A stretch of DNA of 64,000 nt from Cudoniella acicularis. Lineage: Eukaryota; Ascomycota; Leotiomycetes; Helotiales; Helotiaceae. The notes under the pieces were generated by a model. The model was not told the DNA's origin, ran no database searches, and saw only the letters and a program-made list of their open reading frames with translations. The translations under genes and the position numbers were made by a program. The stretch covers positions 1 through 64,000 of the forward strand of contig JAAMPI010000058.1 in assembly GCA_013054445.1 (NCBI GenBank), written 5' to 3'. Positions 33,885-44,100 of the stretch are shown one piece after another. Each line of letters starts with the position of its first letter. Position 1 is the first letter of the stretch.

Positions 33885-34997
33885 CTAAGCCTTGTCGTTC
33901 ACAAAGTTCCAAGTATGCACGAACATAGCTTTCGTCAACTCCGTATCCTCAAGGAGATCAGCAGTCTTCAGAGGATCATGCGGCGCATTCTCTACTTCGA
34001 AGACAGTCATTTTGTTACCCACTCCTTGCATGGCCTGGATAAAGTCGAGTATGGATTCATATAAGGATTCTGCAGTACCATACGTGATACAAATAGGTAT
34101 GCGGGCGTTAAAAGGGGCGTGGAAGGGGGATATGTAAGAATTCAGTTCCGATTCTTCGCTCAAATCTCGTCGTCCACAAGTAAAGGCTCTTGAGCCCCAT
34201 AACAGAATCGTGTGATCGAGAAAGTCGACATTCGCATTGCGGCTGCGCTTATTGATAGCGGGATCTCGAAGATTCGTCCATGGAGACCACAGGGCTGCGG
34301 CAAGAGGTAAGTTTTGGACATCATACTCGACCAGGTAGCGGAGTAAATTGAGAACTAGATGGCCGCCGGCAGAATCTCCAGAGACGATGATGGAGGACCG
34401 TGGGATCTTCAAGGCGTCCGTGAGGTAGCGATAGGAGGTTATGGCATCTTGTAGAGCGGCTGGAAATCGGCCATTAGGAACGTTGGCGAGTCGATAGTCT
34501 GGACAGAACACCCAAGCATCGTCGAAGTGCTTGCTCATGGCGCGCGCTTCTATCCCGCTGAAAACTTCACGTCCACTAAACATGACGTAGGCACCGCCGT
34601 GTAGGTGAAGAACCACTTTCTTCCCTTTGTCGCTGGCATCGTATGGTGCAGGATACCAGGTACTACCGACCACGCCAGGTCGAACTTCTGAATCGCTTGC
34701 TGGTCCTTTGTAATTCTCAGAGTCCGAGGGCGGCAGGATCGTGAATCTGTCCTTCTCTTTTCCTGGCTTCAACGAGATACCTTCTCGAAACTCTACGGCA
34801 GTTGCATACTGCAGGAATGATTTGGTCAGAGCAACAATTACAGCCGACTTCCAGCTCCAACGTGGATTCTGGCGTAAGCTCTTCGGTATGTAATACAGCA
34901 GTACCCATGGTAGCTTGACGATAGTGGTAGTGATATATAAAATGGTATACAGTGCCTTGAGCGGCTGATGTGCTGTGGCGGGAGACTGTGAAGCCAT
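33885..34997 (-). CDS. alpha/beta hydrolase, hormone-sensitive-lipase-like esterase
   Basis: A single-exon gene of 370 residues, ATG at 34997 to TAG at 33885-33887. An N-terminal hydrophobic segment (LYTILYITTTIVKLPWVLLYYI) suggests a membrane anchor. The HSL-family oxyanion motif HLHGGAY lies near residue 132 and the nucleophile elbow GDSAGG near 206. The catalytic acid probably lies in GTAESLYES and the His in APHDP near the C-terminus, so the triad is plausible. It could cleave esters or thioesters. Its place next to an HR-PKS without a thioesterase domain makes product release or tailoring a possible role, but this is inference from position. An AT-rich repeat island begins 0.3 kb downstream. 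Confidence 0.85.
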   Translation of the reverse strand: MASQSPATAHQPLKALYTILYITTTIVKLPWVLLYYIPKSLRQNPRWSWKSAVIVALTKSFLQYATAVEFREGISLKPGKEKDRFTILPPSDSENYKGPASDSEVRPGVVGSTWYPAPYDASDKGKKVVLHLHGGAYVMFSGREVFSGIEARAMSKHFDDAWVFCPDYRLANVPNGRFPAALQDAITSYRYLTDALKIPRSSIIVSGDSAGGHLVLNLLRYLVEYDVQNLPLAAALWSPWTNLRDPAINKRSRNANVDFLDHTILLWGSRAFTCGRRDLSEESELNSYISPFHAPFNARIPICITYGTAESLYESILDFIQAMQGVGNKMTVFEVENAPHDPLKTADLLEDTELTKAMFVHTWNFVNDKA

Positions 34998-35804
34998 ACG
35001 GCGTGAAAGCTATAAGTAAAGCTGCCCAAAACCAGCATAATAAAATTGCGCCGTCGGATGGATGATATAACCAGACATCCTAGGCCGACATTTTGCCAAG
35101 CCACCTCCCCGCACTGCCCCGGTCCCCGCCGGCAGAGCACAATTTGTAATCATAAAAACGTTCCTAGAAATAGCAAGCTCGTATGCACGTTGCTTCGTAA
35201 CACGCAAGGTCTCGCAAACTCGTTATCTTAGTAAACCTGACTCTGTTTTTAGGCTTTATTGTGACGTTACGTGCATTTTTACTGGTAATCTTTCGGAAAA
35301 AATTCCCTCCGCCTCCCGTAGACTAATTATAATATACCACGCTTGGACCAATCGCAACGCGGAACGCGCACAATTCGGAGGGAAGCGTTTGCATTTACTG
35401 AGAAAAATTAGCCGCGCCAATTGCGAACTCCGAGAGTGAGAGTGTTTGATGTGTGAAGGAACCCTTCTACCCCATCAATCAGTAGCTCCGCTCTGCATGT
35501 TGCAGATGGGTGCATTAAGGCACCGTCCATCAAGTTACAAGCACTCTCATATACTACGTTCCTACCGAACCAATAAACTTCTATGTACGCAATGGCATGT
35601 TCCAGAGATGTACCGTATATCATTCAAACATGCTGAACGGTAGCAGATCCTTGGGTCATAACGTAAAGGATCGTGAGATATGGAGATCGAATATAAATAT
35701 ACCATACATACGCACGGTAGGCCAAATCAAGTCCCTTAACCAGGCATATGGTACGTAAACGGATTTGCTCTGCCACCAGCTACCTCACACCGTAAAGTCC
35801 TCAT
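34998..35804. other. intergenic, nothing recognised
   Basis: Upstream flank of the hydrolase gene and 3' flank of the membrane-protein gene. No supported feature. Confidence 0.45.
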
Positions 35805-37029
35805 TCAAGAAACACTTGCATCCGACTCCCTATTGACGAGCTCGAGCCGCGTTGAAGCCACTGTCATGTGTCCGTTTTTTCCAGCTTTAGGCCACTTACT
35901 AAGGGTTCGAGAGCTCTCTGTAGCCTCATCACTGAGTCGTTCGCTGTGGTATGTACTCTGCCTAGTACCCAGGAGAGATGTATACAGACTGCGAATAATC
36001 TGGACGAATCCCAAATCGTGGGGGAACAGCGGTCGCAATGCGGGTAAGCAGCCACAGAGGACAGCCACTGCGAGTTCAATGTTGGACCAAAGCATGCCGC
36101 GGAAATTGTCGACTGGAATGCACGGTCAGGAAAATTATTTAGCAGAAATATGAGACTAATTTTGACCCACCTTGAAGGGTATTCTTCTCGTAGAGGAAAT
36201 TGACGCGAAGGATACATGCAATAATGATGCTATACCACGTCAGCTGCCATCTCGAGCTACAAGGATTTGTAGGTATGTTTACAAGCCACCGAGCGAGAAG
36301 ATACTGGCTACCGCGAACTTATAGCCCGTTGAGATGTGAACTTTGCGGATTTGTGCGATTGGCAAAGCGAGTATGGAAATGTCGAGTAGGATATTCGAAA
36401 TCTCGTAGCCCAGGATAATGTTGCCTATGTTGATACATTTTCCGGCCATCTTAGCGACTGGATCCCAAGCAGCCTTGATAGGAATGCACTGAAAAATGAG
36501 CACAAAGAAAACTGTAATCGCCCAAATTGCGCATAGTAACAAGACGACGTTGCAACGCTTTCTGAAGCTGTCGATTGAGAATATGTGCCGGTACCATAAA
36601 AGGATCGAGAATTTGACGGACGTTAGAGTGGCGGTCATGAACATTTCATTGATGTAGATAGTCTGAAGAATGGTCAGTGCAAATAGCCATTAATCGCTGA
36701 AGCAGTGATCAATTACCTTAGCCGTTAAGATAAGTCCATCTAGAGACATCTCCTCAAATTCCATGGTACCGCCAGCATTATACATGCCTGTCCGCAAAGT
36801 CACTTGTTTGCTCATCTTGATTGACAGAGAATGGAGACACACCGTATAGCATTACGGCATTGAAGCCATAGAACAGTAAGAGAGCCAGTATAATCAGTGC
36901 GTCCTCAGCGGCCCATCTTTGACGCGTCTTGATCTTCGAAAGGATGCGCAGAACAAGGCCTAGGGTTGCTATGACCATTAAGGCGATAGCTGCATCTCGA
37001 GTCGTTTGGCCACTTGGTTTCAGAGCCAT
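35805..37029 (-). CDS. fungal rhodopsin-like (PTH11-related) integral membrane protein
   Basis: Five exons (37029-36843, 36787-36717, 36662-36283, 36229-36171, 36112-35805) join in phase to 334 residues. The features are those of the fungal rhodopsin-domain family: RWAAEDALIILALLL after the first helix, a short GG-containing loop, MFMTATLTSVKFSILLWYRHIF, FQCIPIKAAWDP, LLDISILALPI and the closing MLWSNIELAVAVLCGCLPALRPLF. Seven helices are expected. Members are thought to act as sensors or receptors in the plasma membrane, but few have been tested. A Ser/Thr-rich cytoplasmic tail ends the protein. It lies 1.17 kb from, and divergent to, the PKS gene, so the two may share a promoter region. No damage is seen. 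Confidence 0.83.
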
Positions 37030-37288
37030 TATTTTTAAAGCAGGGAACTTTACCGCAAAGTTCGGAGTTGAGTATAAATAACGAATAAATGATCGCTCCA
37101 GCGGTTCAGTTCTTATCAGACTAGAGTACAGCGGTTCAGCTGGTGGCTTTGGATCAGCACGAGCCTGCCGGATGCATAAAATTGCTGTTCTTCCAGTGCG
37201 GGGCTATTGCTAATAATGTGCCAGTGGACTATAGCTATGTGGCGCGGATTATTGTCCTTCTACAAGTAGAACAACAGGTACTACTTCG

Positions 37289-37372
37289 TAATCGGCAGTT
37301 CCCCCCTGTCTCTTCAGCCTTCAACCCCCAGGCAAGGATGAGGGTGGCAAAGACAGGGGGGACTGCCGATTA
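37289..37372. repeat. 84-bp hairpin (21-22 bp arms)
   Basis: TAATCGGCAGTTCCCCCC followed by TGTC forms the left arm. The right arm is its reverse complement with one T missing. The loop is about 41 bp. It could be a miniature inverted-repeat element or a transcript hairpin. Confidence 0.7.
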
Positions 37373-37923
37373 GAGGTGGCGCTATCAGAGGTTGGTGGGG
37401 TACTATCAATATCCTTAGGGAGAATCTGCACTTGTTTCCCATTTGGGGGATGATTGAGAAGCGGTGCTTCACACCCATTGAGCGGGAGCTTGATTGTCGT
37501 GTCTCTGCCCAACTTTTCAGAGAGTAAGTTTGAGGCACAGCGTTCTTGCGGCTAATTTGTCATGCTGAGTGATAGTGGCCTCTTGGTGAGATGAACTTTG
37601 GAAACACCAACAGGAAAAAAGAGATAACAAGCCCTCATCCAAGTATTGATGGCTCAAAATGAAACTATGCCAACTACATTACCGAGTACGATGTTTCAAA
37701 TTCTTTCGAGCTTCTCTTTCAGGAGATGACATGATTACTTGCTGAGACATGATAGGCTAAAGCCTGCGCAGATCAGACTCTCGAGCTATTTCGGTTTCTT
37801 TGTCATGGTGCCTGGGTGGTTGCGGACCTACCGTGTTGGTTGGTCTATACCTTATGAATTATAATTGGTAGGAAATTTTTCTTATACATCCAGGCTAAAT
37901 TCGGAAATGTAGAACCATCGGGT

Positions 37924-37943
37924 TACACCCCTATTGGGGTGTA
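37924..37943. promoter_or_regulatory. palindrome TACACCCC-TATT-GGGGTGTA
   Basis: Perfect 8-bp arms with a 4-bp spacer, about 255 bp upstream of the PKS start codon. The CCCC/GGGG half-sites resemble stress-element or C2H2 zinc-finger sites, which is inference only. Confidence 0.5.
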
Positions 37944-38195
37944 GACCAATTAATGTGGTACCCCAACCCAACCCCCCCCTTCTCCCACATCACCGTGGGG
38001 TCTGGTGAAAGAAAAGTTGGAGATCCCACCCAGGTACGAATGTAGGCATACAGGAACCAGTGCGCCTACACCTTGCTGATATTGGGACGCCTTGAAGTAG
38101 TACTCGAGCATAAAGAGTCAGTCTTTCAGGTTTTGGTCCAGAATAGCAACCAAAGTTGCGTACCTTTCCTCTGATACAAGAATTTCACGGGCACA

Positions 38196-41100
38196 ATGCA
38201 CAGCGACCCTAGTAACAGCGTCGAAGGAGCCGAATCAGAAGCCATTGCCATTGTCGGTCTTTCATGCAGGTTTCCGGGCGAGGCTTCAAGCCCAGAGGAG
38301 TTTTGGAAACTGCTAGTAAGCGGGCGTTCGGCGAGGACTGAGATCCCAGCGGACAGATTCAACATTGATGCTTTCTATCACTCAAATAGTGAGCGGACAG
38401 ATTCGGTAAGACCGATCAGAACCTAGCGAAGCCCGAGTGATTTACTGAATGATCGTAGCTCAACGTTCGCCATGGCCATTTTCTAAAAGGCGATTTATCG
38501 ACTTTTGACGCTCCGTTTTTCTCCATACATGGCAATGAGGCGGCTTGTATGGACCCACAGCAGCGCGGTCTGCTCGAAACAAGTTATCGAGCTTTAGAGA
38601 ACGGTGACAGCCCCCTCTCGTGATGCTATTTGGCAGCCTAACATTTGTAGCGGGTATCCGACTGGAAGACGTCGCCGGCTCCAACACTTCGGTATTCATA
38701 GGAAGCATTTCTCATGAATTCGAGTGGCTTGCGGTTAGAGATCCGGAACAGTGGCCTCGGTACTTCTCAACAGGTACTGGACCCTCGATGCTTTCGAATC
38801 GTATCAGCTGGTTCTACAACTTCACCGGGCCAAGCATGACGATTGATACGGCATGTTCGAGTAGTCTTCAGGCGGTACATCTAGCTTGTCAAAGTATCCT
38901 TAGAGGCGATAGTAATATGGTCAGTGAATATTCTCGCAGGCCTAGCCGGGACCAGTATTGCGATCAGAGTTCGAATAAGGCCTAAAATAGTGAAATAGGG
39001 AATTGCGGGTGGGTCAAACCTTATCCTGAACCCAGAAACGATGGTGGCGTTATCCAACCTGGGCTTTCTGTCTCCAGATGGCATCTCGTACAGTTTCGAC
39101 CATCGAGCAAACGGTTATGCTAGAGGTGAGGGTTGGGGCTTAGTCATTGTCAAGAAGCTTTCCGACGCTCTTCGAGATGGTAATACAATTCGCGCTGTGA
39201 TTCGAGCAACAGGGTCTAATCAGGACGGTCGTACGCCTGGTATATCGCAACCGAGTAAAGCGGCTCAGGTGAGCATGATCCGAAAAGCCTACGAGAGCGC
39301 AGGATTAGACTTTGGCGACACAGGTTTATTCGAGGCACACGGTACGGGAACTGCTGTTGGTGATCCCATCGAAGCAGGTGCTATCGCTGAAGTCTTCCAT
39401 GGACATATTGAGGCAGGATCCCAATTGTTGGTTGGTGCAACCAAGTCCGCAATCGGACATTTAGAGGGAGCGAGCGGTATTGCAGGTCTCATCAAGGCCG
39501 TGTTCGCCGTGGAGAAAGGGCTGATACCTCCAAATGTCTGGATGGAAAAGCTGAATCCAAAAGTCCCCGCAGAGAAATGGAAGCTCAAAGTACTATACCC
39601 GTGTTCCCATTGATCGTAATCGCCGTCACTCATTTGAGACCCGTATCTGACAGTATAACAGTTCCCAACGCAAGTAGAGCCATGGCCGCCGAAGCCGGTC
39701 AGGAGGTCCGTCTAGTTCTGCTCTCTACTTCGTGTTTCTTTGGGAGCCGAGCCCTTGAATCATGTTTTGTGATATGTCTTGCGAGCTCGGCTACTCAGCT
39801 CCCAAAATATCTTTTAAAAGCCTATGCTAACTATCAGATAGAGCTTCCATCAATTCATTCGGCTTCGGTGGTGCGAACGCACACATCGTGATTGACGATG
39901 CGCGGTCCTACCTGGCACAGCGGTATCAGGAACCGATCTACAACGGAAAGTCGAACTCCTTATTTGGTTCATCCCCGCGTCCGAACGATCTCCTTTCGAG
40001 TGGCTCAACCCACGAATCAACCGATATAGATGGCGACATTGCTAGTAAACTAGAGCCCAATGAGAACACTGATCTGAAGGATAACAGCGCCACAATTCGG
40101 AATGCTAGCCAAGCGATGACTACTCGAGTCTTTGTGCTCTCTGGAGCCGACGAAGCCGGGATTGGCCGTATCGCGGAAGGCCTCGCGAAACACATGGCAG
40201 AGCTTCCACGCCACCAGACCGATGCAATGTATCTTCAGATGCTCGCGTATACACTTTCTGAACACCGCAGTATGCTACCATGGCGGAGCTTTGCTACAGG
40301 GGGAACAATCGAGCAGCTGCGCCATCAGTTGCTCCATCAGCTCGCTCCCCCGTATCGGCCTTCGAATGCGCCTACGCTTGGATTTATATTCACTGGGCAA
40401 GGCGCTCAATGGGCAGGAATGGGTCGAGAATTGCTTGTTTTTCCCGTGTTTGAGCAAAGTATTAGATCAGCAGATGCTTTCTTGAAGTCGCTCGGATGCT
40501 GTTGGTCAGCTTGGGGTAAGTTGACGTCCGCGCATCACCCAGCTCGAACAGATACTGACCTGACCTCGACTCAGATGAAATACAGCTAGATGTCGGCACT
40601 TCCAACATCGACAAAGCCGAGTACTCGCAAGCCCTATGTACAGCTCTACAGGTGGCTTTGGTTGACTTGCTCATATCATGGGCTATATTTCCAGCCAAGG
40701 TTGTCGGACACTCATCCGGCGAAATCGCAGCAGCATATTGTGCAGGTTGTATCAGTCGAGAATCCGCATGGCGCATTTCTTACTGCCGCGGCATAGTTTC
40801 TGCGAGGCTGATCGCGACACAAACTCATCCGGGCGCCATGATGGCTGTCGCGTTGAGCGAAACGGATATTGCGCCGTACTTGAGCGCCTCCAAACTGAGT
40901 GAAAATGAATCGGAGGTGACAATCGGATGCTTCAACGACGTGAAGAACTTGACTTTGACCGGATCATACGCTCAGATGAGCAAGGTTAGAGACGCACTTG
41001 AGCACAAAGGTATCTTCTGTCGATTGCTGAACGTACCGATCGCGTATCATTCGAGAGCGATGGAAACTGTTGCTAAAGAGTATCAATCCATGCTGCAAAA

Positions 41101-44100
41101 TATCTCAGGCGGATCCACAAGCCACTCAGAAGCCGAACTCCCAGAAATGTATTCGTCTCTCACCGGGTCCAAAGCTTCGAAGGAGGCTTTGCGTCAAAGC
41201 ACATACTGGGTTCAGAACTTACTTTCACCCGTCCGATTCGCGGAAGCTATGGAAGCCATGATGAAGGACACGCAAGTTGTCGAAACAATAGAAGCAGGAT
41301 TCGGCACGACGCCAAGGCTGGTGGTAGAGATTGGACCGCATTTTGCGCTACGGAGATCTGTAGAAAGCATAACGCTTGAGACGGGCAACTCAAAGAGCGA
41401 ATACCTCTCGGTGCTTCAGCGCGATCACGACGCTCTGACTACTGCGGCCAATTTCATCGGTGGGTTGTTCTCAAACGGTTGCAATGCAGCCATTGCCATT
41501 GCAAACTTCAATCAGCGCGGCCAAGGCATCCCAGATCGGCATAGCTATATGCTAACCAATCTGCCAGAGTACCCCTTTAACCATACGCAAAACTATTGGA
41601 ACGAGAGCAGAATCAGCAAGAATTTTCGCTTGCGCGAACACGAGAAACATGGATTGCTTGGTGTGCGAGTCCCAGACTGGAACACACTAGCTCCACGATG
41701 GCGAAATATCATTCGCGCATCCGAGAACACCTGGATACAAGACCACAAGTTCAACGGCGTAAGCCTGTACCCTGGGGCCGGAACTCTTGTGATGGCAATC
41801 GAAGCAGCGTACCAACTCGCGGATCTTGACAGGACACCGAGTGGCTTCAGATTGCAGAACGTCCAATTCCTCCGGCCGCTGTTATTAGACCTCGATTCAC
41901 AAAGCAAATGCACTGAAGTGCAAGTCCAGCTGAAGCCCTTGAAGATTCACGACGGAGCTTTTAAGTGCCGGTATTCTTTCAGCATCTATCAAGTAGGCGG
42001 CGAGAGTGACTGGGTCGAAGTGTGCCAGGGGATTGTGAACACAGAGTATTCCGAAAATACTCGCCCCTCGCAGCAACTATTGAGTAAAGGAGCGGAGTTC
42101 TCAGAGGGCGTCCGAGTATGCCGCAAAATCATTAATTCGCAAGCCTTCTATGAAGCAATGGCGTCATATTCGTACGACTTTGGCCCAAAATTCAAGTCCC
42201 TTCGACGAATTGCATACAGTGATCATAATACAGCTATTGCGAGTATAGGATTAGAAGACTGGGCTGCAGACGGCAGCAGTGTGTTTGAGCACGCAAAAGT
42301 TCAAAAACATGTTATTCATCCCACAGTCTTAGACGCGGTTCTGCAAATTGCAGGAGTGATTCTGATCACCGGAAGGGATTTGCCGACGCCGTCCATGGTT
42401 CCTACCCTCATCGAACATATGTGGATTTCGAGCGCGCTTGTTTCATCACCGTCGTCGTCGTCTACTCCGAGAGAGATGCAAGTCTTTGGAAAGTCTACCT
42501 TCGCCGGATATCGAGAAGCCGACTTTTCGATCATTGGCAGGTGCGTGGAGGGCGGTACCCCGTGCTTGCTGATCGATGGATATCGCGGTACTGACATTAG
42601 CACCGTTGGTCTGCATGGCAAAGCCGGTAATCAATGGAGAAGATTGTGCTTTGAACTGGAATGGAAACCAGACGTTGCGACTATGGAAAACGCAACACTA
42701 GAAGATTACCTGCGGAAGGACTCCATGAACATAGATGGTAGTTCGCTAATCGAGGATATCAAGCTGGTCTGCCTCTACTTCCTCTTTGAAGCAGTTTCTC
42801 GAAATATTTCCAGCAATCAAACTCACTTCCAACGATATATCGAATGGATGAAGCACCAGCTGGAGTCTGATAGCGCGCAGCGACAACTGCAAAGTGCCAC
42901 AGGAAAAGCCTTGTTTAACGACCGAAAATCTCTCGAGTTATTCCTCAATCGCATGGAGAGCGGAAGTCCAGAAGGCAGGCTTTACGTTGTAGTTGGGCGA
43001 CAGCTCATAGACATTTTAGAAGGGAGGGCCGACCCATTGGAGCTTCTCTTCGGCGGAGATCTCGCACAAGACTTCTATCAAGGAGATTCCTTCTTAGTGG
43101 GGTACGAAAATCTCACACGTTATATGGATTTGCTAGCGCACAAAGACTCCAATATGAGGATTCTGGAGATCGGTGCGGGAACGGGAGGTGCCAGTCGTCA
43201 AGTGCTAGGTGCCATTGGAAGCGCTGGTACGGAACACCATCCTAGGGCTCCTCGCTTCGAAATTTACGACTACACCGATATATCCTCCAAGTTCTTGGAG
43301 TCGGCGCGCGAGGAGTTCAAGCACCATGCAGACAGAATGCGTTTCAGAGCGCTGGATATCAGTAAAGCGCCCTCAGCGCAGGGATTTGACGAGGGCTCGT
43401 TCGATTTGATCCTCGCATCGAACGTAGGTGACGGGCTTTCGAAGAGTCGATTCTGCCCCATGGCTGATGATAGATTTACAGGTACTCCATGCCACCGAAG
43501 ACATAATACAGACGTTAAAGCACGTACGCTGGCTCTTGAGGCCGTAAGTAATGTCTGATCCATTTCCTGTGATTAATCTCATGATTGTATTCTGAGCGTC
43601 GATTGGAACAACTGACTGACTCATTTAAGGGGCGGCAAGCTAGTAATGCTTGAAGTGAGTAAAGTAGACAGCTGGCGCATTGGCTTTCCTTTCGGACTGT
43701 TGCCTGGTTGGTGGCTAGGTATGTTCCCTCTTTCGCACGAGAGTACGCCATAGGGCAATTGACAAATTCAAAAGGCAAGGAACCTTACCGCCGATGGGGA
43801 CCTGCCCTTTCCACGATCGAATGGCACCAAGCTTTGATCGCAGCCGGGTTTGCAGGACTGGATGTCTGCGTTCACGATCACGACTGTGAGGATTACCAGA
43901 CTCAGACCTTGCTCGTCTCCGAAGCGATGGAGGGGCCGGTCGTACTGGACGGGTTGTCGTCGGCCAAACAATTCACGACTGACGTCGTCTTTATTATTGA
44001 GAAGTGCTCCACGTTTCAGCAGGCATTGGCAAGAGAAATGTGTGAGCACTTTCCAGACTCAGCCAGATGCCAACTTACAACACCCGAAGACGGCAAAGGC

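Larger units (their letters stand above)
37030..38195. promoter_or_regulatory. divergent promoter region, membrane protein / PKS
   Basis: 1166 bp between two start codons, with a long hairpin at 37289-37372 and a perfect palindrome near 37924-37943, plus C-rich tracts and a CCCAC-N7-GTGGG pair near 37985-38001. No gene. These are the most likely places for cluster regulation, without an assigned factor. Confidence 0.45.

Noticed and set aside
38600..38660. Apparent frameshift in the PKS ketosynthase
   Set aside because: A 47-bp intron (38604-38650, GTGACA...TTGTAG) restores the family sequence in phase.
39289..39633. Minus-strand frame in the KS domain
   Set aside because: Antisense shadow of the PKS.
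39590..39841. Apparent premature stop at the end of the KS domain
   Set aside because: Two introns around a 44-nt exon (39662-39705) join the KS to the conserved FGFGGANAH block.
43424..43774. Stops in the PKS methyltransferase
   Set aside because: Three introns (43424-43481, 43544-43629, 43719-43774) explain them; the total spliced length is divisible by three.
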